Of a DNA stretch of 64,000 bases, positions 26,356 to 34,251 are shown one piece after another (position 1 is the first letter of the stretch; each line of letters opens with the position of its first letter). The stretch is from assembly GCA_036006525.1 (NCBI GenBank), contig DASYPP010000109.1, positions 59,166 through 123,165 of the forward strand, read 5' to 3'. Both the position numbers and the translations under genes were made by a program. The notes beneath the pieces were generated by a model, which saw only the letters and a program-made list of their open reading frames with translations, was not told the DNA's origin and did no database searches. The stretch comes from DASYPP01 sp036006525. Its GTDB lineage: Bacteria > Gemmatimonadota > Gemmatimonadetes > Gemmatimonadales > GWC2-71-9.

Positions 26356-27957
26356 TCAGGCCCGGGGCCCTGCGGCCCGCACTGCTTCCGGCACCTCGCT
26401 GGCGTACTTCCCGAAATTCTCGCGAAACATTCCGGCCAGCTTCGCTGCCTGCGTATCGTAGGCTGCCTTGTCGGTCCAGGTCTCCCGCGGCGTCAGCAGC
26501 GATGCCGGTACCTGGGGAATCTCGGTCGGAACCTCGAACCCGAAGATGTCATCCTTCCGATAGCGGACTTTGTCGAGGCCGCCGGCCAGCGCCGCCCGCA
26601 CGATGGTGCGGGTATGGGGCAGGCTGATGCGGCTGCCGGTGCCGTAGGCCCCGCCGGTCCACCCGGTGTTGATCAACCAGACCCGCGACCCGTACTGCGC
26701 GATCCGCTCGCCCAGCATGCGGGCGTACACCCCGGGATGTAGCGGCAGGAATGGCGCTCCAAAGCACGCGCTGAACGTCGCGGAGGGTTCGGTCACTCCT
26801 CGTTCGGTCCCCGCGACCTTGGCCGTGTAGCCGGACAGGAAATGGTACATCGCCTGTTCCGGGGTGAGCCGGGCGATCGGGGGCAGCACGCCGAACGCGT
26901 CCGCCGTCAGGAAGACGATGTTCCGGGGCAGGCCGCCGACCCCGGTGGGCACGTGGTTGGGAATGAATTCGATCGGGTAGCTGGCGCGGGTGTTCTCGGT
27001 GATCCTCGCCGAATCGAAATCGATGCGCCGGGTCTCGGGATTGAGGTCGACGTTTTCCAGGATGGTGCCGAAGGTGTGCGTGGTGGCGTAAATCTCTGGC
27101 TCGGTGTCGGGCCGGAGCTTGATCACCTTGGCGTAGCACCCACCCTCGAAGTTGAAGACGCCGTGCTCGCTCCAGCCGTGTTCATCATCGCCGATCAGGC
27201 CGCGGGTCGCGTCGGCCGACAGGGTGGTCTTGCCGGTGCCCGAGAGCCCGAAGAAGATCGCGGTATCGCCGTCCTTGCCGATGTTGGCGGAACAGTGCAT
27301 CGGCAATACGCCCTGCTGGGGCAGGAAATAATTGAGGACGGTGAAAATCGCCTTCTTCATTTCGCCCGCGTACCGGGTTCCCCCGATCAGCGCCATGCGC
27401 CGCCCGAAGTGCAGCACGATGAAGGTCCCGGTCCGAGTCCCGTGCACCGCCGGGTCGGCCTGCAGCTCCGGCGCATGCAGCACGGTAAACCCGGGATCGA
27501 ATCCCTCCAGCTCGGCCTGGCGCGGCCGGATGAACATGTTCCGCACGAACAGGGCCTGCCAGGCATTGGGCGTCACGAAGCGAACCGCGAGGCGGTAGGC
27601 GGGGTCTGCTCCGCCATAAAGATCCTGGAGATACACTTCCTGGCCGGACAGGTGGGACGTGACCTGGGCCAGGAGTTTGTCGAACTGAGGATCGGAGAGC
27701 TTCGCGTTCTTTTCCCACCAGATCTGGCGGCTGGAACCGGGTTCGTCGACCACGAACTTGTCGTTCGGGGACCGCCCGGTATGCGGCGAGGTGACGACCG
27801 CCAGCGCACCACCCTCAGCCACGACACCTTCATTGCGCCGGAGCGCGTGCTCGTACAACTGCGGCGCGATCAGGTTGGCGTGGATGCCGCGAGGCTCGAA
27901 GCCCAGGCGGTAGTCCGGGTGCCGATCACGGGTGCGGGGGGCAGCCTGCGTACTCAT
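26356..27957 (-). CDS. pckA: Phosphoenolpyruvate carboxykinase (ATP)
   Basis: 533 residues. The enzyme decarboxylates and phosphorylates oxaloacetate to phosphoenolpyruvate, the entry step of gluconeogenesis. The P-loop GLSGTGKTTLS (about 237) and the GDDEHGW and FNFEGGCYAK motifs identify the ATP-dependent type; RSPNDKF near the N-terminus and TGWTGGAYGTG are further family marks. GGAAGGA lies just before the ATG. A perfect 10-bp hairpin sits 17-49 bases upstream of the start in the presumed leader, and might influence expression. Confidence 0.96.
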   Translation of the reverse strand: MSTQAAPRTRDRHPDYRLGFEPRGIHANLIAPQLYEHALRRNEGVVAEGGALAVVTSPHTGRSPNDKFVVDEPGSSRQIWWEKNAKLSDPQFDKLLAQVTSHLSGQEVYLQDLYGGADPAYRLAVRFVTPNAWQALFVRNMFIRPRQAELEGFDPGFTVLHAPELQADPAVHGTRTGTFIVLHFGRRMALIGGTRYAGEMKKAIFTVLNYFLPQQGVLPMHCSANIGKDGDTAIFFGLSGTGKTTLSADATRGLIGDDEHGWSEHGVFNFEGGCYAKVIKLRPDTEPEIYATTHTFGTILENVDLNPETRRIDFDSARITENTRASYPIEFIPNHVPTGVGGLPRNIVFLTADAFGVLPPIARLTPEQAMYHFLSGYTAKVAGTERGVTEPSATFSACFGAPFLPLHPGVYARMLGERIAQYGSRVWLINTGWTGGAYGTGSRISLPHTRTIVRAALAGGLDKVRYRKDDIFGFEVPTEIPQVPASLLTPRETWTDKAAYDTQAAKLAGMFRENFGKYASEVPEAVRAAGPRA

Positions 27958-27973
27958 GAAATCCTTCCGCGTT

Positions 27974-28006
27974 TCGGGCGCTGGGTGTTCAAGTGGCAGC
28001 GCCCGA
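27974..28006 (-). promoter_or_regulatory. Hairpin in the presumed pckA leader
   Basis: TCGGGCGCTG and CAGCGCCCGA form a perfect 10-bp stem with a 13-base loop, between the pckA start (27957) and the upstream region. There is no T-run after it, so it is not a standard terminator. A TATACG hexamer further upstream (about 28030-28035 on the minus strand) could be a -10. Confidence 0.5.
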
Positions 28007-28133
28007 CCTCCGAACTGGAAGGCAGGGCGCGTATACAGGGAGGGGAAAGATCAACCGTGGAGCGGCGTGTCGCAACCACCCGGGGCGTGGAGTCCCTAAA
28101 TCTCTTTGCTGCAAGTACTTGCGTTACCCGAAA

Positions 28134-28802
28134 TCAGGGCCTTACCGGATGCATGTCCGCCTCGCGGTGGTACAGGGCCTCCACGGTCGCGATGTCCCGG
28201 TCCGAGAGCCGGATCGCCTGCGGGTCGGTGAACATGATGTCGTTCACGTCGCCCGAGTGCTGCAGCAGCCCCATGGTGTGTCCGACTTCGTGGGTCGCGG
28301 TGATTCTCAAGCAGAGGCCGAGGCTGTCGCTCTGGAACTTGGGATTCAGAAAGACCCGGACCGGCACCAGGAACTCCTGCCGGGTGGCGACGGTGTCCAC
28401 GTCGGTCGCGCCCTCGCACTCGGGGCGAAGGCTTGCCAGCCGGATGGTTGACGGGCTGGGCTTGGGCGGGATGTTCTCCACCCGGACGATGACATCGGCC
28501 GAATTGGAATCGCTCACCACGGTGGCGTCCCATTCATTGTAGAGGAATGCCGTTTTCCAGGTCGCGATGGCATTCCGCACCAGGGCCGGAGCCCCCACGC
28601 TGTCTTCCACCCAATAGCGAACCGGGATGGCGGTTCGGGGCCAGTGAAAGCGAAGGCTGTCCACCGCCGGCTGGCCCTGGTTGTCGAACGGAATGAACAG
28701 CCGCGATTCATAGGGTATCGGCCGCGTCGGCGTGCCGATATCGGTGCAGCCGGCCAGCAGGGTCGCGGCGATCCAAAGCGACAGGCGCATGGTTGGTTTC
28801 AT
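28134..28802 (-). CDS. Matrixin-like zinc metalloprotease lipoprotein
   Basis: 222 residues. A signal peptide with lipobox LLAGC (Cys19) indicates a lipoprotein. The zinc-binding motif HEVGHTMGLLQHS (about 170-182) gives the HExxHxxGxxH of metzincins, and an IMF follows 8-10 residues later as the Met-turn. The N-terminal region (FRWP-like HWPRTAIPVRYWVED) resembles matrixin-type peptidases. The start could also be the second ATG four codons in. It begins one base after the stop of the upstream outer-membrane-type gene, so the two likely share an mRNA. Confidence 0.82.
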   Translation of the reverse strand: MKPTMRLSLWIAATLLAGCTDIGTPTRPIPYESRLFIPFDNQGQPAVDSLRFHWPRTAIPVRYWVEDSVGAPALVRNAIATWKTAFLYNEWDATVVSDSNSADVIVRVENIPPKPSPSTIRLASLRPECEGATDVDTVATRQEFLVPVRVFLNPKFQSDSLGLCLRITATHEVGHTMGLLQHSGDVNDIMFTDPQAIRLSDRDIATVEALYHREADMHPVRP

Positions 28803-28803
28803 C

Positions 28804-29403
28804 TCAGAAATCCTTCACCACTCCGACCTCGAGTCCCACGCGGTGAATGGCCTGGCTCCGGGTGAAGCCGCGGGATTGCAGCTCCTTGGTGGTGAAGCTG
28901 CTTAGCCCATAGCGCGCCGCCGCCACCCACTCCCAACCGGGGTGAAGGTCTTTGCGATACTCGGCCGTAAAGTTTCCGGTGATCCGGGTGGGCCCCCCCT
29001 GCTGGAATATCCCGGTCTTTTCCGAGGGCAGGTATTTCATCAGGCCAACGCCGATCCGGAAATAGAAATCCCGCACCATGAGCGGGCCTTCCGCCGCCAG
29101 CAGGATGGTCGCGGTACGCAGCGAGCCCAGGTCGGTGTCGACGCCATTCTCAGTTGCCTTCACTGAGGCGGTGGTGAACACCGTCTCCAGGCCGAGCCGG
29201 TACTTCCTGCCGCTCGGAATCGAGGCGCTGAGCGCCAGGGTGGGGGCGATGCCTGCCTTCACGCTGATCGGACTGACCACGACGTCCTTCATGAGCGTCG
29301 AGGACCAGGTCGCGCCCAGTCGAGCGCCGAGCCGCACCTGCTGGGCCGAGACGGTGGTGGCGAGCGCAATGGTGATCAGTGTCGTGATGTTTAGGATTCG
29401 CAT
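28804..29403 (-). CDS. Small outer-membrane beta-barrel-type protein
   Basis: 199 residues. A signal peptide (about 1-21, ending VSAQ) is followed by alternating hydrophobic/polar strands rich in Gly and Tyr, and a C-terminal strand ending in Phe (VGLEVGVVKDF), which is typical of eight-stranded outer-membrane proteins. No enzymatic motif is visible. The ATG at 29403 is chosen because it opens the signal peptide; the frame continues upstream without coding character. A promoter TTGACC-17-CATCTT ends only 6 bases before this ATG, so the mRNA is probably leaderless. The downstream protease may be functionally linked. Confidence 0.7.
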   Translation of the reverse strand: MRILNITTLITIALATTVSAQQVRLGARLGATWSSTLMKDVVVSPISVKAGIAPTLALSASIPSGRKYRLGLETVFTTASVKATENGVDTDLGSLRTATILLAAEGPLMVRDFYFRIGVGLMKYLPSEKTGIFQQGGPTRITGNFTAEYRKDLHPGWEWVAAARYGLSSFTTKELQSRGFTRSQAIHRVGLEVGVVKDF

Positions 29404-29409
29404 GGCCGG

Positions 29410-29438
29410 AAGATGGGGACGAACCGCCTGAGGGTCAA
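29410..29438 (-). promoter_or_regulatory. Promoter for the outer-membrane-type gene
   Basis: On the minus strand TTGACC (29438-29433) and CATCTT (29415-29410) are 17 bases apart, and the ATG follows 6 bases after the -10. The expected transcription start is at or within a base or two of the start codon. Confidence 0.5.
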
Positions 29439-29805
29439 CGCACCAACACGACAAATTCTGCAGTCCCTTCAGCCCCTTCTCCCGGCACCCTGTAGTGGCC
29501 CTGACGCGACATAGAGGACCACTTCCAAGTGCTTCTGGCAGCGGCAGTTCCACGATGAAAGACTTTGCAATTGGGCCAGTTAGGGGGTGTCCGGTCCGGT
29601 CCGGTCTGGCAGGTACGAATCGTGCGCATTCACCCCCCGAGGCTGCTAAGTTCCGGCTCGCCTCGAAACGATTCGAAAACCAATCTGGCCGATCCAGGCT
29701 CGCCCCGATCGCCACGCCTCCTCCCGGCGGTGGAATTCGCCCGGGTTCGAAACGTGTGGACCGAGGCGATCGTCGTCTTGGCGACGCTGGGGCGCTTGCT
29801 TTCGC

Positions 29806-29833
29806 TTGACAGAGGTGACCCTGAGGGTACGTT
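29806..29833 (+). promoter_or_regulatory. Promoter for the GAF-GGDEF gene
   Basis: A perfect TTGACA (29806-29811) is followed after 16 bases by TACGTT (29828-29833). The GTG start is at 29859. Confidence 0.55.
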
Positions 29834-29858
29834 CCCCCGCTCTTTTTAGGCGATACCG

Positions 29859-31295
29859 GTGACTGAACTCGTACGCCCTCGCGTTCTTCTCCTTGGCGAT
29901 CCGGCCGCGCGGCCGGAAGGGCTGGAGCGCGCGCTGGTGCGAGGTGGTTTCCAGGTTACCGAAGCCGACAGCATCACGATTTCCCGCCCCAGCGGTCCCC
30001 TCCCCGATCTCATCCTGCTGACCTCGGCCGAAGCCGATGCGCATCTGACCGAGGAGCTGGGCCGGCTCGCCGGCCGGCATTGGCAAGGGGTACCTATCGT
30101 CGTCGTGCTGAACCGTGGCGATGCCGAGGCGGTGACTCGCATGCTCGGGCTGGGCGCGTCCGACGTGATGGTGAGTCCCGGCCACCTGCCCGAGATCATT
30201 GCCCGGGCCCATGCCCGGATCAAGGGGCGCACCGATGTGGACGGAATGCGCCAGTCATCCGAGCAGCATGAACTGCTGTTCGACATTTTTCAGGAAGCCT
30301 CCGGCGCGCTCCGGCCCGATGAGATCGTGCAGACGCTGGTGCGCCGCATCGGCGAGGCGCTGAACCTGGCGCGGTGCTCCTTCGTGCTCACCCCCGCCGG
30401 GGAGCAGGTGGGGCGGGTGCTCGCGGTCTTCGAGAATCCCACGGTGCGCGATCTCCAGGTGGACCTGACCCGCTACCCGGAGATCGTCGAAGCGGTGCGC
30501 ACCGAACGGCCGGTGGTCGTGTCCGATGTGCAGGAGCATCCGCTTTTCCAGAGCGTACGGCAGCGATGGTCGGACCAGCACGTGCAGCCCGACCTCAGGA
30601 GCGTGGTGGCGCTGCCGGTGAACCTGCAGGGCCGCACGCCTGGAGTCTTCCTGCTGCGCACCGGCGCCAACGATGTCCCCCTCACCGACCAGCAGCTCGA
30701 GTTTGCCCAGACCCTGTCCAAGGCCGCCAGCCGGCTCTTGGAAACCGAAGAACGGCGGGCCGGCGTCTACCGCCGCCAGGCGCAGGCGGGCGCCACCGAT
30801 CCGCTCACTGGCTGCGGCAGCCTCGACGCGCTGGACCGGAGAATTCGCGAGGAGTTCGAGCGGGCCCGGCGCTACGCCCTGAGCTTCAGTCTCATCCTGC
30901 TCGATGTCGATGAGCTGCGGACCCTCAACGACCGCTTCGGCACCGTTACCGGCGACCGGGTGCTGGTGGAGCTGGGCTCCATTCTGCAGCGCGAGCTTCG
31001 CGCTCCGGATTTCGTCTCCCGCTATGGCGGCGACGAGTTTGCCCTCATCCTCCCCGAGACCGACCTGGACGGCGCCCGCCGCTCGGTAGGCCGGGTGCGC
31101 AATCGCATTGCGTCGCATCCCTTCGCCGATCTCCTCCCCGAGAACCGGCCCCGGCTGTCCGCCGGCATCGTGTCATTCCCTCATCCTTCCGCGCTGCAGA
31201 CCGAAGACCTGTTCGCGTTGGTGGAAGCGGCGTTGTTGCGGGGGAAGGCGCAGAAGGAAGAGAGAATCGGTACTGCGGAGAGTGTCGCCGCCTGA
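29859..31295 (+). CDS. Degenerate receiver - GAF - GGDEF protein (putative diguanylate cyclase)
   Basis: 478 residues, GTG start. An N-terminal receiver-like fold (about 6-125) has lost its phospho-acceptor: the strand ending PDLILLTS has Thr where Asp is expected, and the conserved Lys is replaced (VMVSPG). A GAF domain covers about 135-300. The GGDEF domain (about 315-470) has an intact RYGGDEF active site and an inhibitory RxxD site (RAPD) exactly five residues upstream, so cyclase activity with product feedback is likely. Sensing is expected through GAF rather than phosphorylation. It converges with envC across a palindromic element. Confidence 0.88.
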   Translation: MTELVRPRVLLLGDPAARPEGLERALVRGGFQVTEADSITISRPSGPLPDLILLTSAEADAHLTEELGRLAGRHWQGVPIVVVLNRGDAEAVTRMLGLGASDVMVSPGHLPEIIARAHARIKGRTDVDGMRQSSEQHELLFDIFQEASGALRPDEIVQTLVRRIGEALNLARCSFVLTPAGEQVGRVLAVFENPTVRDLQVDLTRYPEIVEAVRTERPVVVSDVQEHPLFQSVRQRWSDQHVQPDLRSVVALPVNLQGRTPGVFLLRTGANDVPLTDQQLEFAQTLSKAASRLLETEERRAGVYRRQAQAGATDPLTGCGSLDALDRRIREEFERARRYALSFSLILLDVDELRTLNDRFGTVTGDRVLVELGSILQRELRAPDFVSRYGGDEFALILPETDLDGARRSVGRVRNRIASHPFADLLPENRPRLSAGIVSFPHPSALQTEDLFALVEAALLRGKAQKEERIGTAESVAA

Positions 31296-31378
31296 TCCTG
31301 AGCGCCGCGAAGGATCTCTAGCCGGCGTCTTCTGGTGCGAGTAAAGAGATCCTTCGGTTCGCTACGCTCCCTCAGGAT
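31295..31378. repeat. Palindromic REP-like element between convergent genes
   Basis: ATCCTGAG (31295-31302) and GAAGGATCTCT (31309-31319) on the left are matched by AGAGATCCTTC (31345-31355) and CTCAGGAT (31371-31378) on the right. The element runs from the GGDEF stop codon to the envC stop codon and replaces any ordinary terminator. Similar TCCTGAG...GAAGGATCT palindromes occur dispersed in other bacterial genomes to my knowledge, but I cannot check. Confidence 0.8.
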
Positions 31379-32589
31379 TACCGTCGTCGCCGCAGCCAGT
31401 CTGCCGGGTCCAGCGCAATTCCATTCTCACCGCGAATCTCGAAGTACAGTTGGGAGCCCTCGTCCGAGGTGGCCTCGCCTACCGTCGCGATGACCTGCCC
31501 CCGGGCGACCGCCGCTCCGACTGCGACCCGGGTTTCGCCCAGGTGCATGTAGAGGGAGCGGTACCCATTGCCGTGCTGGATGCCCAGCGTGAGGCCATAG
31601 GTGCTGAGCCGCTGGATAAACTCCACCGTGCCGGACTCAACGGCCTTGACCGCGGTTCCCGGGCTGGCCGCGATTCCGATCCCGTTGCGCCGAATCACGC
31701 CGCCACTGGGCAGGGTTACCCGCCCAAACGGATACAGGATGTTGCCGTCGACCGGCCAATCGAGCTTGCCGATGTCGGACGTGGTAAGCGAGCCGGCAAC
31801 CGGAGTGCCGGCCTCGCCGGCCCGGCGGTTGCGCTCCAGCGTGGCGAGCAGGTCATTGAGCCGGTTCTCGTCCCGCTCCAGGTCGCTCAATCGCTGCTCG
31901 GTGCTCCGGGTCCGGCCCTGGACCTGGCGCAACCGCTGCGATCGCTCGTTGGCCAGGGTGCCGTAGTTCTGCAGCTCGGTCTCCCGTTCCGCTCGCCGCC
32001 GGCTGAATTCGCTCCGCATCTGCACCACTTCCTGCCGCTGCCGCTGCACCCGGTCGCGGAGGCTTTCGACTTCGGTGAGCAGGGTGCGGTCCTGCCGGCT
32101 GGTGAGGTAGAGGTACTTGTAGCGGCTCAGCAGGTCGCCGAAGGACTCGGCTGCGAGCATGACCTGGAAGCCGTACAGCGGTCCCCGCTTGTAGATGTCC
32201 ACCAGGCGGCGGGAGAGCACCGCGCGCTTCTCGGCCAGGTTGTCTTCCGCCAGCGCGAGATCCGAACTGACCTTGTCCACCTGCACGTTGAGCCCGCCGA
32301 TCTGGGACTCCAGCTCGTTGACGATCCGATTGGTGGTCTCCCGCTGCCGCTCGATGTTGGACAATTCCTGGTCCAGGGTGTGAGCCTGGCCCTGTAGCCG
32401 GGTCCGCTCCTCCTGCAGCTGTTCCCGTTCCCGGCGGATCTGGTCGATCCGCCGCCGGCTTTCTTCCAGTTGTTGGGGGACGTTGTTCTGGGCAGCAACG
32501 ACTGAAGGGGCGGCAACCAGCAGGAATCCGAGACACGCGAGGCTGTTCCTTACCGCCGTACCGCCGTACCGCCTTAGCGCCCTAGACAT
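31378..32589 (-). CDS. envC: EnvC-like murein hydrolase activator (coiled coil plus degenerate LytM domain)
   Basis: 403 residues. EnvC is recruited by FtsEX and activates cell-wall amidases during division. A signal peptide (about 1-33) is followed by long coiled coils (about 40-115 and 160-260) and a LytM/M23 domain (about 285-400). In that domain the zinc ligands are mostly lost: the first HxxxD position reads RNGIG and the final HxH reads LYFEIR, while YMHLG keeps its His. This degeneracy is expected of an activator. ATG at 32589 overlaps the ftsX stop by 8 bases. Its first codons are made of an 8-base tandem repeat. Confidence 0.87.
   Translation of the reverse strand: MSRALRRYGGTAVRNSLACLGFLLVAAPSVVAAQNNVPQQLEESRRRIDQIRREREQLQEERTRLQGQAHTLDQELSNIERQRETTNRIVNELESQIGGLNVQVDKVSSDLALAEDNLAEKRAVLSRRLVDIYKRGPLYGFQVMLAAESFGDLLSRYKYLYLTSRQDRTLLTEVESLRDRVQRQRQEVVQMRSEFSRRRAERETELQNYGTLANERSQRLRQVQGRTRSTEQRLSDLERDENRLNDLLATLERNRRAGEAGTPVAGSLTTSDIGKLDWPVDGNILYPFGRVTLPSGGVIRRNGIGIAASPGTAVKAVESGTVEFIQRLSTYGLTLGIQHGNGYRSLYMHLGETRVAVGAAVARGQVIATVGEATSDEGSQLYFEIRGENGIALDPADWLRRRR
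32551..32582. repeat. Octamer tandem repeat inside the envC 5' end
   Basis: Four 8-base units (TACCGCCG twice, TACCGCCT, TAGCGCCC on the plus strand; NGGCGSTA on the coding strand) encode residues of the EnvC signal-peptide n-region and run into the ftsX stop codon. The same octamer family occurs at 41575-41643 and 61452-61510. Confidence 0.75.
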
Positions 32590-33451
32590 TACGCAAATGC
32601 CGGCCGACACTCACCAGGCTGGCGCTCAGACCCAGCAGCGTCCCGAACAGTATGATGAGCGCGATGTGCACCGGCTGGAAGAACACCAGGCCGGTCGTGG
32701 TGCCGATCTGGTTGCCCCGGAACAGCAGGTAGCCCAGGTAACTGAGCAAGACGGCCAGCGCTCCTCCCAGGAACCCTTTCAGCGCACCCTCAAGGAGGAA
32801 TGGACCCCGCACGAACCAGTCACTGGCACCCACCAGCCGCATGATGGCGATTTCCCGGGCCCGTTGCAGCACGGTCATCCGGATGGTGGTCCCGATGATC
32901 ACCACGGCCACTACGGCAAACGCCAGCCCGATCGTCATCACCACGAGTCCGGCAATGTTACGCAGCTTGTCCAGCCGCTCGATCCAGTCGCGGCCATAGC
33001 GCACGTCCTCCACGAACTGGTACGCCTTGACCCGGTCCGCCACGGCCCGCGCGTGCTCGGCGTCGCGGAAGCCTTCTTTCAGGCTGATCTCCAGCGAGGC
33101 CGGCAACGGATTCACCTGGAGGTCACGGTAGACGTCGCGGAACTCGACCATCGTGGTCCGGGCCCGCGCCAGCGCCTGCTCGGCGCTCACGTAGTCCACC
33201 GTCTGCACCTCGGGAAAGGCGGAGATGTCTTCCGAGGCGGTCGCGATGGTTTCCGGCGGTGTGCCGCGAAGCAGGAACGCCACGACCTCCACCCGCTCCT
33301 CCACGCCCCGCAATGCCGCCCGCAGGTTCAGCGCGACCAAGCCGAACAGGCCGACCACGAAGAGCGAAAAGGCGATGGTGGTGACGGAGAGTGCCGACAA
33401 GAGCGGTGCCCGGCGGAACGACAGCAGGGCCTCACGGGAAACCAGCCTCAC
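32582..33451 (-). CDS. ftsX: Cell division protein FtsX
   Basis: 289 residues, GTG start. FtsX is the membrane partner of FtsE. One membrane helix (about 20-45) is followed by a large periplasmic loop (about 50-160), the site that binds EnvC-type partners, then three C-terminal helices (about 165-285) including the REIAIMRLVGAS motif of FtsX/MacB-type permeases. The GTGA at its start overlaps the ftsE stop by 4 bases, and its stop overlaps envC by 8, so ftsE-ftsX-envC is translationally coupled. Confidence 0.92.
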   Translation of the reverse strand: MRLVSREALLSFRRAPLLSALSVTTIAFSLFVVGLFGLVALNLRAALRGVEERVEVVAFLLRGTPPETIATASEDISAFPEVQTVDYVSAEQALARARTTMVEFRDVYRDLQVNPLPASLEISLKEGFRDAEHARAVADRVKAYQFVEDVRYGRDWIERLDKLRNIAGLVVMTIGLAFAVVAVVIIGTTIRMTVLQRAREIAIMRLVGASDWFVRGPFLLEGALKGFLGGALAVLLSYLGYLLFRGNQIGTTTGLVFFQPVHIALIILFGTLLGLSASLVSVGRHLRNV

Positions 33452-34140
33452 TGCAGGTCCGCCCCGTTGGATTCGTCGAGCCCACTGTCGAAAACGATGC
33501 TGCCCTCCCGGAGTTCCACCGTGCGGTAGGACGTCTGGCGCACCAGGTCGAGGTCGTGCGTCGCCATGACGACACAGGTGCCACCTGCATTGATGTCCCG
33601 GAGGAGCTGAAAGACGCCACGGGTCGCCCGCTCGTCGAGATTGCCGGTCGGCTCGTCGGCGAGGAGAATCGCCGGGTCGTTCACCAGGGCGCGCGCGATC
33701 GCTACCCGCTGCTGCTCGCCCCCGGACAACTCCCGGGGATAGGCCGAGGCCTTTCCGGCCAGTCCCACCTGGGTCAGGACCCGCTGGACCCGGCCCGGGA
33801 TGATCTCCCTGCGGGACCCGGTGACCTCGAGCGCAAAAGCCACGTTCTCTTCCGCGGTCCGGTCTTCCAGCAGTCGGAAATCCTGGAACACGATGCCCAG
33901 CCGCCGCCGGAGCTTGGGAATCTCCGAGGGAGACAGATCTCCGATGTCAAAACCGGACACCCGCACATCGCCCGAGGAGGGACGCTGTTCGGCGAACATC
34001 AGTTTCAACATGGTAGACTTGCCGGCGCCGGAATGCCCGGTCAGAAAAACGAACTCACCCTTCGCCACGTGAAGGGAGGCGTCTTTCAGCGCAAATCCAC
34101 CCTTGGGAAACGACTTGAAGACGTGGGAGAATTGGATCAC
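33448..34140 (-). CDS. ftsE: Cell division ATP-binding protein FtsE
   Basis: 230 residues. ABC ATPase that drives FtsX to activate peptidoglycan hydrolases at the septum. Walker A is GHSGAGKST, signature LSGGEQQRV, Walker B ILLADEPTGNLD, and the switch His in MATHD. The GTG at 34140 gives the typical VIQFSHVFKSF opening. A promoter-like TTTACC-17-TATCTT lies upstream with the -10 ending 6 bases before the GTG, and there is no Shine-Dalgarno, so transcription is probably leaderless. Confidence 0.92.
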   Translation of the reverse strand: MIQFSHVFKSFPKGGFALKDASLHVAKGEFVFLTGHSGAGKSTMLKLMFAEQRPSSGDVRVSGFDIGDLSPSEIPKLRRRLGIVFQDFRLLEDRTAEENVAFALEVTGSRREIIPGRVQRVLTQVGLAGKASAYPRELSGGEQQRVAIARALVNDPAILLADEPTGNLDERATRGVFQLLRDINAGGTCVVMATHDLDLVRQTSYRTVELREGSIVFDSGLDESNGADLQ

Positions 34141-34146
34141 ATGCGG

Positions 34147-34175
34147 AAGATAGGGATGGCAGCGGTCGGGGTAAA
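34147..34175 (-). promoter_or_regulatory. Candidate leaderless promoter for ftsE-ftsX-envC
   Basis: Minus strand: TTTACC (34175-34170), 17-base spacer, TATCTT (34152-34147), then 6 bases to the GTG start at 34140. Confidence 0.4.
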
Positions 34176-34178
34176 GAA

Positions 34179-34246
34179 GTACTGGGTGACGGGTACTGGG
34201 TACTGGGTGAACTTGCACGTCCAATCCAGTACGCAGTACCCGGTAC
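34179..34246. repeat. Snapback array of 7-base repeats
   Basis: Four 7-base units (GTACTGG, GTGACGG, GTACTGG, GTACTGG; 34179-34206) are followed 19 bases later by inverted units (CCAGTAC, GCAGTAC, CCGGTAC; 34226-34246). The array lies between the stop of the trans-sulfuration gene (34252) and the ftsE promoter, and could act as a terminator in the minus direction. Confidence 0.8.
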
Positions 34247-34251
34247 CTTGG

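Larger units (their letters stand above)
29404..29858. other. Intergenic region, 455 bp, divergent promoters
   Basis: Spacer between the outer-membrane-type gene (-) and the GGDEF gene (+). I find no convincing gene. It contains a promoter at each end and a short run of GGTCC pentamers at about 29590-29606. The central part (about 29440-29790) shows nothing I can name. Confidence 0.5.

Noticed and set aside
26842..28542. A 566-codon open frame on the plus strand
   Set aside because: Antisense to pckA and part of the metalloprotease gene; both have unmistakable catalytic motifs.
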